Source: Luteimonas granuli (GTDB lineage Bacteria > Pseudomonadota > Gammaproteobacteria > Xanthomonadales > Xanthomonadaceae). From it: a DNA stretch of 64,000 bases. The first letter of the stretch is position 1; the number at the start of each line of letters is the position of its first letter. The stretch lies in assembly GCF_007795095.1 (NCBI RefSeq), contig NZ_CP042218.1:1302001-1366000 (forward strand), written 5' to 3'. A program made the translations under genes and the position numbers. Positions 17,265 through 26,049 of this stretch are shown piece by piece. The notes beneath the pieces were generated by a model, which made no database searches, was not told the origin of the DNA, and was given only the letters and a program-made list of their open reading frames with translations.

Positions 17265-17774
17265 GGTTCATCTCCCAACTCCGGGGAACGCTGCCCGGAT
17301 CTTGAGTAGGCGTTGTCGCGCTTCTAGCGCACCGCCGCGCCTTGAAGTCGCCTCGTTGAGGTCCGCGCAGCCCGTCCCGCGCACAGGGGGTGTGCTCCCC
17401 CGGCCGTCTCCGCGTCCTGCTCCCATCGGCCGGCCGCCGGCCATCCATGGCCGGCTGTCCGCACACCCCCTGTGCACGGGACGGGCTCCGGCGTTCTGCG
17501 GCTTCGGGAGGGAAGGTCAGGAGCGGCGGAGCCGGGCTGCTCCCGGTCATGACGATCTCCGTTTCGACGTCGACGTCGCTCTTGGAAAATCTTCCAGACC
17601 GCGACCAAAGGTCGTGCCCGCCGCGGACTTCACCGGAGCGCCCCCTCGATCGGGAGAAGAACCTTTCTTTTTTCCTTCCATGCAGTTGTTAGCGCTGCCT
17701 GCGCGCACCGTGCACGTCCTCGCAACTTCGAGCAGGCAATAGTCGGCCTCCCCCGACAAGCCAGGAACACGCAC
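17265..17774. other. Repeat-bearing intergenic region
   Basis: These 510 bp hold copy 2 of the dispersed palindromic element (17341-17514). Further short matches to the flanks of copy 1 occur near 17624-17695 (GGACTTCAC..GAGCG, AGAACC, GCAGTTGTTRGCG). I see no gene and no clear promoter for the following gene. Confidence 0.65.
17341..17514. repeat. Dispersed palindromic element, copy 2
   Basis: This is the second copy of the element at 8238-8412. The outer inverted arms (25 nt, 24 pairing) are conserved. The inner stem is CCGGCCG / CGGCCGG, where both sides have changed relative to copy 1 while pairing is kept. A further hairpin GCCGGCCAT-CC-ATGGCCGGC lies near 17426-17445. Confidence 0.85.
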
Positions 17775-18548
17775 ATGAACAGCAGGGACACCACCCCGGA
17801 CGCCAATCGCGATCCCATCAGCGGCGCCCCGGGCTCGCATCCGGTCGGCGTGGCCGCCGGAGGCACCGCGGGCGCACTCGCGGGTGCGGCGTTGGGCAGC
17901 CTGTTCGGACCGATCGGCACCCTGGTCGGCGGCGGCATGGGCGCGGTGGGCGGCGCGATCGGTGGCAAGGCGCTCGCGGAACGCGTCGACCCCACCGCCG
18001 AAGTCGAATACTGGCGCCAGGACGCCACCCGCCGCGACTACTACCAGCGCGACCGCGATTTCGACCGCGACTACGCTCCCGCCTACCGCATGGGCACCGA
18101 GTACCGGAACGAGGCCGGCAGCCGCGACTGGAACGAGATCGAACCGCAGCTCCGGCAGCGCTGGGAGAGCGGCCGCGGCGACTCCGGTCTCGACTGGGAG
18201 GCCGCCCGCCCCGCGGTGCAGGACGCGTACGCACGCACCGACCGGACCTACAACGCCTACGAGGACACCGATCGGCACTTCTCGCAGACCTACGACAAGG
18301 CTGACTACTACAGCGACGGCTACAGCTACGACGATTACCGGGCGGCCTATCGCTACGGCACCCGGGAGCGCAGCGCCCGCCCCGATGCGTCCTGGTCGCC
18401 GGCCACCGAATCCGAGCTCGAACGCGGCTGGGAGCGGGCCAAGGGTGAATCGCGCCTCGGCTGGCAGGATGCCAGGGCCGCAGTGCGGGACGCCTGGCAT
18501 CGCGTCGAGGAACGCCTGCCGGGCGATGCGGACCGGGATGGCCGCTGA
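17775..18548 (+). CDS. Glycine-zipper protein with duplicated Tyr/Trp-rich domain
   Basis: This 257-aa protein has no signal peptide. Residues 24-66 form a glycine-zipper hydrophobic segment (repeated GxxxG, for example GAALGSLFGPIGTLVGGGMG), suggesting membrane insertion or oligomerisation. The rest is hydrophilic and contains two copies of a domain of about 60 residues (around 97-155 and 187-250). Both share AYRxGTE/R, a central W, a (Q/E)L(R/E)..WE element and GxSxLxWxxARxAVxDAxxR. I recognise no family function; a stress-related envelope role is only a guess. The start is the ATG at 17775. Confidence 0.75.
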   Translation: MNSRDTTPDANRDPISGAPGSHPVGVAAGGTAGALAGAALGSLFGPIGTLVGGGMGAVGGAIGGKALAERVDPTAEVEYWRQDATRRDYYQRDRDFDRDYAPAYRMGTEYRNEAGSRDWNEIEPQLRQRWESGRGDSGLDWEAARPAVQDAYARTDRTYNAYEDTDRHFSQTYDKADYYSDGYSYDDYRAAYRYGTRERSARPDASWSPATESELERGWERAKGESRLGWQDARAAVRDAWHRVEERLPGDADRDGR

Positions 18549-18650
18549 GTCCCGAGCACCCCCTTCTGCAACGATGCATCCTCCTTTCGCGCCGCGGTGG
18601 CGCGGGTCGGCCGATAAAATGGACGTCCGACCCGTCCAGGAGCATCCGTC

Positions 18651-20174
18651 GTGCAAGAGCGCATCCGTCATCCCCTGTTCCGGGACCGCGTGGTCTCGGC
18701 GGACGAGGCGGCGAAGGCGATCCGCCCGGGCATGACGGTGGCGATGAGCGGCTTCACCGGCGCCGGCTACCCCAAGGCCGTGCCGCAGGCGCTGGCCGCT
18801 CGCGTGGAACAGGCGAATGCCGCCGGCGAGCGCTTCCGCATCAAGGTCCTGACCGGCGCCTCCACGGCGCCCGAGCTCGACGGCGCACTGGCCAAGGTCG
18901 AGGGCATGGAGCTGCGCCTCCCCTACCAGTCCGATCCCGCCGTGCGCGAGCGGATCAACGCGGGCACGCTGGATTACATCGACATCCACCTCAGCCACGT
19001 CGCCCAGCACACCTGGTTCGGCTTCTTCGGCAAGATCGACATCGCGGTGGTCGAAGTGGCCGGGATCCGCGATGACGGCAGCCTCGTTCCCTCGTCCTCG
19101 GTGGGCAACAACAAGACCTGGCTGGAGCAGGCCGACAAGGTGATCCTCGAGGTCAACCGCTGGCAGCCCGAGGCGCTGGACGGCATGCACGACATCTACT
19201 ACGGCACCGCGCTGCCGCCCAACCGCAGGCCGATCCCGCTGGTCCAGCCCGACGACCGCATCGGCGAGCCCTCGCTGCGCGTGGACCCGGACAAGGTCAT
19301 CGCCGTGGTCGAGACCGACGCGCCGGACCGCAATTCGGCCTTCAGCCCGCCGGACGAGGCTTCGAAGCGGATCGCCGGCCATCTGCTCGATTTCCTGGCG
19401 CACGAGGTGAAGCGCGGACGCCTGACCGACACCCTGCTGCCCCTGCAGTCGGGCGTGGGCAACATCGCCAACGCCGTGCTCGCTGGCCTGGCCGACGGCG
19501 GCTACCGCGGCCTGACCGCGTACACCGAAGTGATCCAGGACGGGATGCTGAAGCTCATCCGGGATGGCGTGCTGCGCATGGCCTCGGCGACCTCGTTCTC
19601 GCTCAGCCCCGACGGCATCGCCGAGTTCAACGCCAACGTCGACTTCTACAGCAAGCGCATCCTGCTTCGACCGCAGGAGATCTCGAACCATCCCGAGGTC
19701 ATCCGCCGCCTGGGCTGCATCGCCATGAACGGCATGATCGAGGCCGACATCTACGGCAACGTCAACTCGACGCACATCGCCGGCAGCCGGATCATGAACG
19801 GCATCGGCGGCTCCGGCGACTTCGCGCGCAACGGCTACCTGTCGGTGTTCATGTCGCCCAGCACGGCCAAGGGCGGCAAGGTCTCCTCCATCGTGCCCAT
19901 GGTCAGCCACGTCGACCACACCGAACACGACACCATGGTGCTGGTGACCGACCAGGGCCTGGCCGACCTGCGCGGACTCTCGCCCACGCAGCGCGCGAAG
20001 CAGGTGGTCGCCCACTGCGCGCACCCCGACTTCCGGCCGCTGCTGCAGGACTACTTCGACCGCGCTTGCCGCGACGGCTACGGACGACACACGCCGCACC
20101 TGCTGGGCGAGGCGCTGTCGTGGCACCAGCGGATGATCGAGACCGGCGACATGCGCCCCGCGGGCGGAGGCTGA
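18651..20174 (+). CDS. Succinyl-CoA:acetate CoA-transferase / acetyl-CoA hydrolase family
   Basis: This 507-aa class I CoA-transferase moves CoA between succinyl-CoA and acetate, or related acids, and links acetate handling to the TCA cycle. The catalytic glutamate is E293 in YTEVIQDG, and the glycine loop QSGVGNIANAV (267-277) precedes it. GSGDFARNGYLS near 380 matches the CoA-binding C-terminal part of AarC/Cat1-type enzymes. It starts at a GTG (18651) with AGGAG 8 bp upstream. Length and motifs fit the acetate:succinate type better than a hydrolase, but substrate preference cannot be fixed from sequence. Confidence 0.9.
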   Translation: MQERIRHPLFRDRVVSADEAAKAIRPGMTVAMSGFTGAGYPKAVPQALAARVEQANAAGERFRIKVLTGASTAPELDGALAKVEGMELRLPYQSDPAVRERINAGTLDYIDIHLSHVAQHTWFGFFGKIDIAVVEVAGIRDDGSLVPSSSVGNNKTWLEQADKVILEVNRWQPEALDGMHDIYYGTALPPNRRPIPLVQPDDRIGEPSLRVDPDKVIAVVETDAPDRNSAFSPPDEASKRIAGHLLDFLAHEVKRGRLTDTLLPLQSGVGNIANAVLAGLADGGYRGLTAYTEVIQDGMLKLIRDGVLRMASATSFSLSPDGIAEFNANVDFYSKRILLRPQEISNHPEVIRRLGCIAMNGMIEADIYGNVNSTHIAGSRIMNGIGGSGDFARNGYLSVFMSPSTAKGGKVSSIVPMVSHVDHTEHDTMVLVTDQGLADLRGLSPTQRAKQVVAHCAHPDFRPLLQDYFDRACRDGYGRHTPHLLGEALSWHQRMIETGDMRPAGGG

Positions 20175-20187
20175 GCCCGCACCAGGG

Positions 20188-20673
20188 CTACGGCGCCTCG
20201 GGCTCCTCCGACCCTTCCAGCCCCTCCGGCTCCGCCATCCGCGCGTCGCTGCGTCCCGGGGCGCGGAGGTCGAAACAGTGGCGGCCCGCCGCGTGGCTCC
20301 ATTCGTCGCTTTCCCAGCGCTGCGCCCGCCGCTGCGCGCTGTCGGTGGCGAACACCGCGCACAGGCGGTAGGCGCGCTCCGCGAGCGACTCGTATCCGTA
20401 GGGCGTGCCCGAGGCCGGATCGGATGGCAACTCCAGGCCCGGCCGCGCCAGCGCCGCAAGGTCGACCGGCAGCACGCCCGTGCGCTCGAAGTGGGCATCG
20501 ACCAGCCGCTCGATGCGGCGCAGGTCCTCCAGCCGCCGCGCGTCGAGCCGCTCTTCGCGCTGCGCCGAGGGTGGGCCCATCACGGCGATCGAGGCCAGCA
20601 GGGTCGCCACCACCACGACCGCCGCTGCGACCAGCACCCGGCGCCCCGCGGACCCCCCGCTCACGCCGCTCAC
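20188..20673 (-). CDS. Membrane-anchored protein of unknown function
   Basis: The 161-aa protein begins at a GTG (20673) overlapping the upstream TGA by 4 nt (GTGA). One N-terminal helix (residues 12-33) anchors it, followed by a coiled, Arg/Glu-rich stretch. A LPSDPASGTPYGYES segment resembles the DP.(S/T)G.PY.Y motif of pseudopilin-like proteins. The C-terminus is acidic (EGLEGSEEPEAP). Translational coupling to the DUF5671 gene implies a joint role. It is convergent with the CoA-transferase gene. Confidence 0.75.
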   Translation of the reverse strand: MSGVSGGSAGRRVLVAAAVVVVATLLASIAVMGPPSAQREERLDARRLEDLRRIERLVDAHFERTGVLPVDLAALARPGLELPSDPASGTPYGYESLAERAYRLCAVFATDSAQRRAQRWESDEWSHAAGRHCFDLRAPGRSDARMAEPEGLEGSEEPEAP

Positions 20674-21314
20674 GCCTCGCGCTCCTCGCGCCGCAGGTCG
20701 TGCAGGTACCAGCCGAAGATGGTGCCGGCGATCACCGCCACCACCAGGACCTTCAGCAGGAAGCGGATCGAGAGCTCGCCGCCCAGCAGGCTGTGGACCA
20801 GGGCGATCATGTCGCCGATCAGCACCGTGGCCGCGATGAACAGCGTGAGGTACGTCAGCCAGCGGCGCACCGCGGACAGGCGCTTGGCCGGGCTGCGGGC
20901 GAGTTCCAGCGACAGGTGGCGGGAGAGGAACACGAACACCGGGAACGCGATCACCACTGACGCGACCGACCAGCGCATCGCCGGACCGAGCCGGGCGACC
21001 GCGTACGCGGAATCGGCCGGATCCGGGAAGGCGCGCTCGATCAGGTTGAACAGCAGGCTGCCGATGTGCCAGGCGCTGAGATAGAGCGTCGCGAACAACA
21101 GCAGGTAGAAGAAGGCCTCGCGCGCCGACAGGTATGGGCGCGGACGCGGCACCGGAAGCGGGAAGACGACATCCGCGTACGCGTCGAGCGCGCTCCGCAC
21201 CTGCGCCTCTTCCCATCCGGCCGCCGCCAGCACGGCGGCGACCTCCGGCTTCGACGCGCCCTTCGCGAGCGCCTCCCGGACGAACAGTTCGAGCTCCTGC
21301 GTTGCCGCCGCCAT
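20670..21314 (-). CDS. DUF5671 multi-pass membrane protein
   Basis: This 214-aa protein has a soluble N-terminal part (1-60) resembling a small helical binding domain (FVREALAKGASKPEVAAVLAAAGW), then four membrane helices (about 66-88, 107-130, 150-172, 182-202). This matches DUF5671-type proteins. The function is unknown. The start is the ATG at 21314. A perfect 16-bp palindrome lies 21 bp upstream (21335-21350). The next gene overlaps its stop. Confidence 0.85.
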   Translation of the reverse strand: MAAATQELELFVREALAKGASKPEVAAVLAAAGWEEAQVRSALDAYADVVFPLPVPRPRPYLSAREAFFYLLLFATLYLSAWHIGSLLFNLIERAFPDPADSAYAVARLGPAMRWSVASVVIAFPVFVFLSRHLSLELARSPAKRLSAVRRWLTYLTLFIAATVLIGDMIALVHSLLGGELSIRFLLKVLVVAVIAGTIFGWYLHDLRREEREA

Positions 21315-21334
21315 TCCGTGCCCCCCGGGTGCTG

Positions 21335-21350
21335 GATTCCGATCGGAATC
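21335..21350. promoter_or_regulatory. Perfect 16-bp palindrome upstream of the DUF5671 gene
   Basis: GATTCCGATCGGAATC is self-complementary and flanked by GCTG/TAGC, which extends the dyad. It lies between the aceE stop and the DUF5671 start and could be an operator for the latter. No promoter hexamers are obvious. Confidence 0.4.
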
Positions 21351-21384
21351 TAGCAGGCCCCGGGGCCCGGCAGCAGCCCCGCGG

Positions 21385-24078
21385 TCACGCCAGCAGCGGG
21401 TTCGGGCGGTCGGTGTCGATCCTGTAGAGCTTCAGCGCGCGCGCCGCGTCCTTCGCGGTCATGCCGCCGTCCTTCGCCAGCGCGTCGATCGCCGCGTGGG
21501 CGATGTGGAAGCGGTCGACCTCGAAGTGGCGGCGCAGGTTGGCGCGGGTGTCCGAGCGGCCGAAGCCGTCGGTGCCCAGCACCGTGTAGTGCATCGGCAC
21601 GAAGGCACGGATCTGGTCGGGGAACGCGCGCACGTAGTCGGTCGCGGCGATCGCCGGGCCCTGGCGGCCTTCGAGCAGCTGCGTGACATAGGCCTTGCGC
21701 GGCGTCTTCGCCTCGGGGTTGTGCCGGTTCCAGCGCTCCACGTCGAAGCCGTCGCGGCGCAGCTCGGTGAAGCTGGGGCAGGACCAGATGTCGGCGGTCA
21801 CGCCGAAGTCCTTGTCCAGCAGCTCCGCCGCCGCGATCACCTCGCGCAGGATCGTGCCCGAGCCCATCAGCTGCACGCGCAGCTCGCCCTTCTTCGGCTT
21901 GCCGGCATCCTTCAGCAGGTACATGCCGCGGATCACGCCCTCGGCCGCGCCCTCGGGCAGCGCCGGGTGGGCGTAGTTCTCGTTCATCAGCGTCAGGTAC
22001 CAGTATTCGTCCTGCTGCTGGTCGAGCATGCGCTCCATGCCGTGCTGCACGATCACCGCCACCTCGGCGGCGAAGGTCGGGTCGTAGGCGCGGCAGTTGG
22101 GAATGGCGCCGGCCAGCAGGTGGCTGTGGCCGTCCTCGTGCTGCAGGCCCTCGCCGTTGAGCGTGGTGCGGCCGGCGGTGGCGCCGAGCAGGAAGCCGCG
22201 CGCGCGCATGTCGGCCGCCTGCCAGGCGGCATCGCCGATGCGCTGGAAGCCGAACATCGAGTAGTAGATGTAGAAGGGCAGCATCGGCAGGTCGTTGGTG
22301 CTGTAGCTGGTCGCCGACGCCAGCCACGAGGCGAACGCGCCAGCCTCGGAGATGCCTTCCTGCAGCACCTGGCCGGCCTCGTCCTCGCGGTAGTACATCA
22401 GCTGGTCGCGGTCGACCGGTTTGTATTTCTGGCCGTGGGGCGCGTAGATGCCGATCTGGCGGAACAGGCCTTCCATGCCGAAGGTGCGCGCCTCGTCGCA
22501 GACGATCGGCACCACGCGCGGGCCGACCTGCTTGTCGCGCAGGATGAGGCCCAGCGACTGCACGAAGGCCATGGTGGTGCTGATCTCGCGCTCGCCGGTG
22601 TCCTTCATCAGGCGCTCGAACACCTCGAGCTTCGGCGCGGCGAGCGTCTGCGTGCTCTTGCGGCGGCGCTGCGGCAGGAAGCCGCCGAGCGCGGCGCGGC
22701 GCTCCTTCATGTACTCCACTTCCTCGGACTTCTCGCCGGGGTGGTAGAACGGCACCGCGCCATCCTTGAGCTGCTCGTCGTCGAGCGGGATCCGGAAGCG
22801 GTCGCGGAACGCGCGCACGGCCTCGTCGTCGAGCTTCTTGGTCTGGTGGGTGGGGTTGAGCGCCTCGCCCGCCGAGCCCATGCCGTAGCCCTTGACCGTC
22901 TTGGCCAGGATCACGGTCGGCTGGCCCTTGGTCTCGACGGCGTTCATGTAGGCGGCGTAGACCTTGTGCGGGTCGTGGCCGCCGCGGTTGAGGCGCCAGA
23001 TGTCCTCGTCGGAGAGGCTGGCCACCATCGCCGCGGTCTCCGGATACTTGCCGAAGAAGTTGTCGCGCGTGTACTTGCCGCCGAAGGCCTTGCAGTTCTG
23101 GTACTCGCCGTCGACGGTCTCCATCATCAGCTTGCGCAGCATGCCGTCGTGGTCGCGCGCCAGCAGCGGATCCCAGTAGCTGCCCCAGATGGTCTTGACC
23201 ACGTTCCAGCCGGCGCCGCGGAAATTGCCTTCCAGCTCCTGGATGATCTTGCCGTTGCCGCGCACCGGGCCGTCCAGGCGCTGCAGGTTGCAGTTGATGA
23301 CGAAGACCAGGTTGTCCAGGCCCTCGCGGCCGGCGATCGAGATCGCGCCCAGGCTCTCGGGCTCGTCGGTCTCGCCGTCGCCGAGGAAGCACCAGACCTT
23401 GCGGTCGGTCTTCGGCATCAGGCCGCGGGCCTCGAGGTACTTCCAGTTGCGCGCCTGGTAGATGGCGGCGATCGGGCCCAGGCCCATCGACACCGTGGCC
23501 GTCTGCCAGTAGTCGGGCATCAGCCAGGGATGCGGATAGGAGGAAATGCCGCGACCGTCGACCTCCATGCGCAGGTGGTCGATCTGCGACTCGGTCAGGC
23601 GGCCTTCGAGGAAGGAACGCGCGTAGATGCCCGGCGACGAATGACCCTGGACGTAGAGCAGGTCGCCGGGATGGTCTTCCGACGGCGCGCGCCAGAAATG
23701 GTTGAAGCCGACGTCATACAGCGTGGCGCCGGAGGCGAAGCTGGCGATGTGGCCGCCGAGGTCGCCGGGCTTGCGGTTGGCCCGCACCACCATCGCCATC
23801 GCGTTCCAGCGGATCATGGAGCGGATGCGCCACTCCATGGCCTGGTCGCCGGGAATCCGGGCCTCCATGTGCGGCGGAATGGTGTTGACGTACTCGGTGG
23901 TGGGCGCGAACGGCAGGTGGCCGCCCGCGCGGCGGGTCAGTTCGACCATGCCCTCCAGCAGCTGGTGCGCGCGCTCCGTGCCGTCGGCGTCGATGACCGC
24001 CTTCAGCGACTCCAGCCACTCCCTGGACTCGGTCGGATCCGGATCGTTGTCGAGGACGTCGTTCAGCCAGCTGTTCAT
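21385..24078 (-). CDS. aceE: Pyruvate dehydrogenase E1 component (homodimeric)
   Basis: AceE decarboxylates pyruvate with thiamine diphosphate and acetylates the lipoyl groups of E2. The 897-aa protein matches the homodimeric E1 family in length. The thiamine-binding motif is GDGETDEPES (233-242) through N262 in INCNLQRLDG. Phosphate and active-site histidines are in ARIPGD and VQGHSSPG. The C-terminal transketolase-like domain carries YVRAFPDQIRAF and GTDGFGRSDTR. I chose the ATG at 24078 (MNSWLNDVLD) because GGAGAAAGC precedes it and homology begins there. The gene is alone, not in an operon with aceF-lpdA. Confidence 0.97.
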   Translation of the reverse strand: MNSWLNDVLDNDPDPTESREWLESLKAVIDADGTERAHQLLEGMVELTRRAGGHLPFAPTTEYVNTIPPHMEARIPGDQAMEWRIRSMIRWNAMAMVVRANRKPGDLGGHIASFASGATLYDVGFNHFWRAPSEDHPGDLLYVQGHSSPGIYARSFLEGRLTESQIDHLRMEVDGRGISSYPHPWLMPDYWQTATVSMGLGPIAAIYQARNWKYLEARGLMPKTDRKVWCFLGDGETDEPESLGAISIAGREGLDNLVFVINCNLQRLDGPVRGNGKIIQELEGNFRGAGWNVVKTIWGSYWDPLLARDHDGMLRKLMMETVDGEYQNCKAFGGKYTRDNFFGKYPETAAMVASLSDEDIWRLNRGGHDPHKVYAAYMNAVETKGQPTVILAKTVKGYGMGSAGEALNPTHQTKKLDDEAVRAFRDRFRIPLDDEQLKDGAVPFYHPGEKSEEVEYMKERRAALGGFLPQRRRKSTQTLAAPKLEVFERLMKDTGEREISTTMAFVQSLGLILRDKQVGPRVVPIVCDEARTFGMEGLFRQIGIYAPHGQKYKPVDRDQLMYYREDEAGQVLQEGISEAGAFASWLASATSYSTNDLPMLPFYIYYSMFGFQRIGDAAWQAADMRARGFLLGATAGRTTLNGEGLQHEDGHSHLLAGAIPNCRAYDPTFAAEVAVIVQHGMERMLDQQQDEYWYLTLMNENYAHPALPEGAAEGVIRGMYLLKDAGKPKKGELRVQLMGSGTILREVIAAAELLDKDFGVTADIWSCPSFTELRRDGFDVERWNRHNPEAKTPRKAYVTQLLEGRQGPAIAATDYVRAFPDQIRAFVPMHYTVLGTDGFGRSDTRANLRRHFEVDRFHIAHAAIDALAKDGGMTAKDAARALKLYRIDTDRPNPLLA

Positions 24079-24249
24079 GCTTTCTCCGCAACGGCGCAGC
24101 GGCCGTGTCAGTCGTGGTTCGGGGACTCCCGATTCTACCAGCGCCGGTCGGCCGGCGGCGGCGGCGGCGTTGCCCCGAGGCCGCGCTTCCCGCATGATCC
24201 TGCGGCCGGCTGCGGCCGGCTCGCCGCCTCAGGGGATCCCGCCAGGCCG

Positions 24250-26049
24250 ATGTCTTCCGCCCCGCTCCAGTTCGACCCGCGCTGGCGGGTGCCGCTGCTG
24301 CTGGCGGCGCTGCTGGCGATCGTCGTCGGCCCGTTCCTGCTGACGCGCGCCGCGGAAGAGCGGATCCGCGAGGCGCAGGCCAGGGCCGCGCACATGCTGG
24401 AAATCGAGGCCACGGCGCAGGCGCTCAACGCCGCGGTGCGCAACATCGAAGCCGCCACGCTGGAGCGCGCGCTCGGCGCACGGGCGTCGGTCCTGGAGGA
24501 GCGCCTGGACCACAGCCTCACCATCGTGGTGCCGGCGCTGGACCGGCTCGAAGAGCTCACCCGCGACTCGCCGGAGCAGCAGGTGCGGGTCGGGGCCCTG
24601 CGCCAGAGCATCAGCCAGCGCCTGGACCAGATCGGGCGACTGCAGGCCAGCGACGGCAGCATCGACGGCGACGAACTGCAGCGCCTCGCCGAACAGTTCC
24701 CGGTGCAGGCGCCGACCGCGGAAATGACGGGGGCCGAGCGCGCGCACCTGGACGAGCGCGCCGCGGAAGCGGAACGTGCGCGGCGCCAGGCGGACTGGCT
24801 GTCGGCCGGCACCCTGATCGCGCAGATCCTGCTGCTGCTGGGAGTGGCGGCGGTGGCCACCCGCGCCGCCGACCACCGCACCCGCGCCGAGGTCGCCTCG
24901 CAGCGCGCCAACCGGCGCTCGACGGCGGTGCTGGACACGGTGCGCGAACCCATCGTGCTGATCGACGACAGGCTGCGCATCGTGATGCACAACGCCGCCT
25001 TCTCCGAACTGTTCGGCATCGAGGGCGATGCCCGCGGCCGCAGCCTGGCCGAAGTCGGCGACGGGGCCTGGGACGACGAGGAAACGCTGCGCCGACTGCG
25101 CGACGTCGGCGGTCGCGGGCGCGAACTGTGGGACTACGAACTGCAGCAGCGGACGGCCGACGGCCTCGAGCGCGTGATGCTGGTCAACGCGCGCCTGATG
25201 GACCTGCCCGACAGCGACGAGCATGCCGTGCTGGTGACCGCCAGCGACATCAGCCTGCAGAAGGCCAGCGAAGCGCACATCCGCGAGCTCAATCGCCAGC
25301 TCGAGGGCAAGGTCGACCAAGTGTCCGACGTCAACCGCGAACTCGAGGCGTTCAGTTATTCGGTCTCGCACGACCTGCGCGCGCCGCTGCGCCACATCGC
25401 CGGCTTCGCCGGGAAGCTGCGCCGCCACCTGGGCGACGGCCTCGACGAGAAGGGCATCCACTACCTGGACGTGATCGGCGATTCCGCCCGGCACATGTCG
25501 GCGCTGATCGACGACCTGCTGGTCTACTCGCGGCTGGGTCGCAGCGCCCTGCGGTTGCAGGCGGTGGACATGCAGTCGCTGGTCGAGGAAACGCGCGCCA
25601 TGCTCGACGCCAACGTCGCCGGCGACGCCCCCGGCCACCATGTGGAGTGGCGCATCCGGCCGATGCCGGTCCTGGTGGGCGACGAGAACATGCTGCGCCA
25701 GCTCTGGAGCAACCTGCTCGGCAACGCGGTCAAGTACAGCATGAACAGGGAGCCCGCCGTGGTCACCGTGACCCATCGCCGGGACGACGAGGGCGCCCAC
25801 GTGTTCACCGTCGCCGACAACGGGGCCGGCTTCGACATGACCTATGCGGACAAGCTGTTCGGCGTCTTCCAGCGGCTGCATTCGCCCAGCGAGTTCTCGG
25901 GCACCGGCATCGGCCTGGCCAGCGTCAAACGCGTGGTCACACGGCACAATGGGCGCGTCTGGGCCGAGTCCGAGCCTGGAAAGGGCGCCGCCTTCCACTT
26001 CACCCTTCCAGCCAACCTCGACCTGGGCCAACGGAGCCAGACCCCATGA
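24250..26049 (+). CDS. Membrane-bound PAS sensor histidine kinase
   Basis: This 599-aa kinase has an N-terminal helix (14-32), a helical periplasmic sensor of about 150 residues resembling CHASE3, a second helix (185-205), a PAS domain (about 225-340), a HisKA domain with the phosphoacceptor H374 in SYSVSHDLRAPLRH, and a HATPase domain (N-box NLLGNAVKYS, GAGFDM, GTGIGLASV). The HisKA type is the one seen in phytochrome-like kinases paired with single-domain regulators. The frame is open far upstream, opposite aceE, but the ATG at 24250 is the sensible start. Its stop overlaps the first response regulator by 4 nt. Confidence 0.93.
   Translation: MSSAPLQFDPRWRVPLLLAALLAIVVGPFLLTRAAEERIREAQARAAHMLEIEATAQALNAAVRNIEAATLERALGARASVLEERLDHSLTIVVPALDRLEELTRDSPEQQVRVGALRQSISQRLDQIGRLQASDGSIDGDELQRLAEQFPVQAPTAEMTGAERAHLDERAAEAERARRQADWLSAGTLIAQILLLLGVAAVATRAADHRTRAEVASQRANRRSTAVLDTVREPIVLIDDRLRIVMHNAAFSELFGIEGDARGRSLAEVGDGAWDDEETLRRLRDVGGRGRELWDYELQQRTADGLERVMLVNARLMDLPDSDEHAVLVTASDISLQKASEAHIRELNRQLEGKVDQVSDVNRELEAFSYSVSHDLRAPLRHIAGFAGKLRRHLGDGLDEKGIHYLDVIGDSARHMSALIDDLLVYSRLGRSALRLQAVDMQSLVEETRAMLDANVAGDAPGHHVEWRIRPMPVLVGDENMLRQLWSNLLGNAVKYSMNREPAVVTVTHRRDDEGAHVFTVADNGAGFDMTYADKLFGVFQRLHSPSEFSGTGIGLASVKRVVTRHNGRVWAESEPGKGAAFHFTLPANLDLGQRSQTP

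Noticed and set aside
17675-17700. Possible integron attC-like GTTAGCG core
   Set aside because: Only one short motif is present; no paired core sites, cassette or integrase.
17547-20498. 983-codon minus-strand frame
   Set aside because: Antisense to the CoA-transferase and glycine-zipper genes, whose motifs are unambiguous.
21496-24249. Long N-terminal extension of the histidine kinase frame
   Set aside because: The extension runs antisense through aceE; the kinase begins naturally at 24250 with its first membrane helix.
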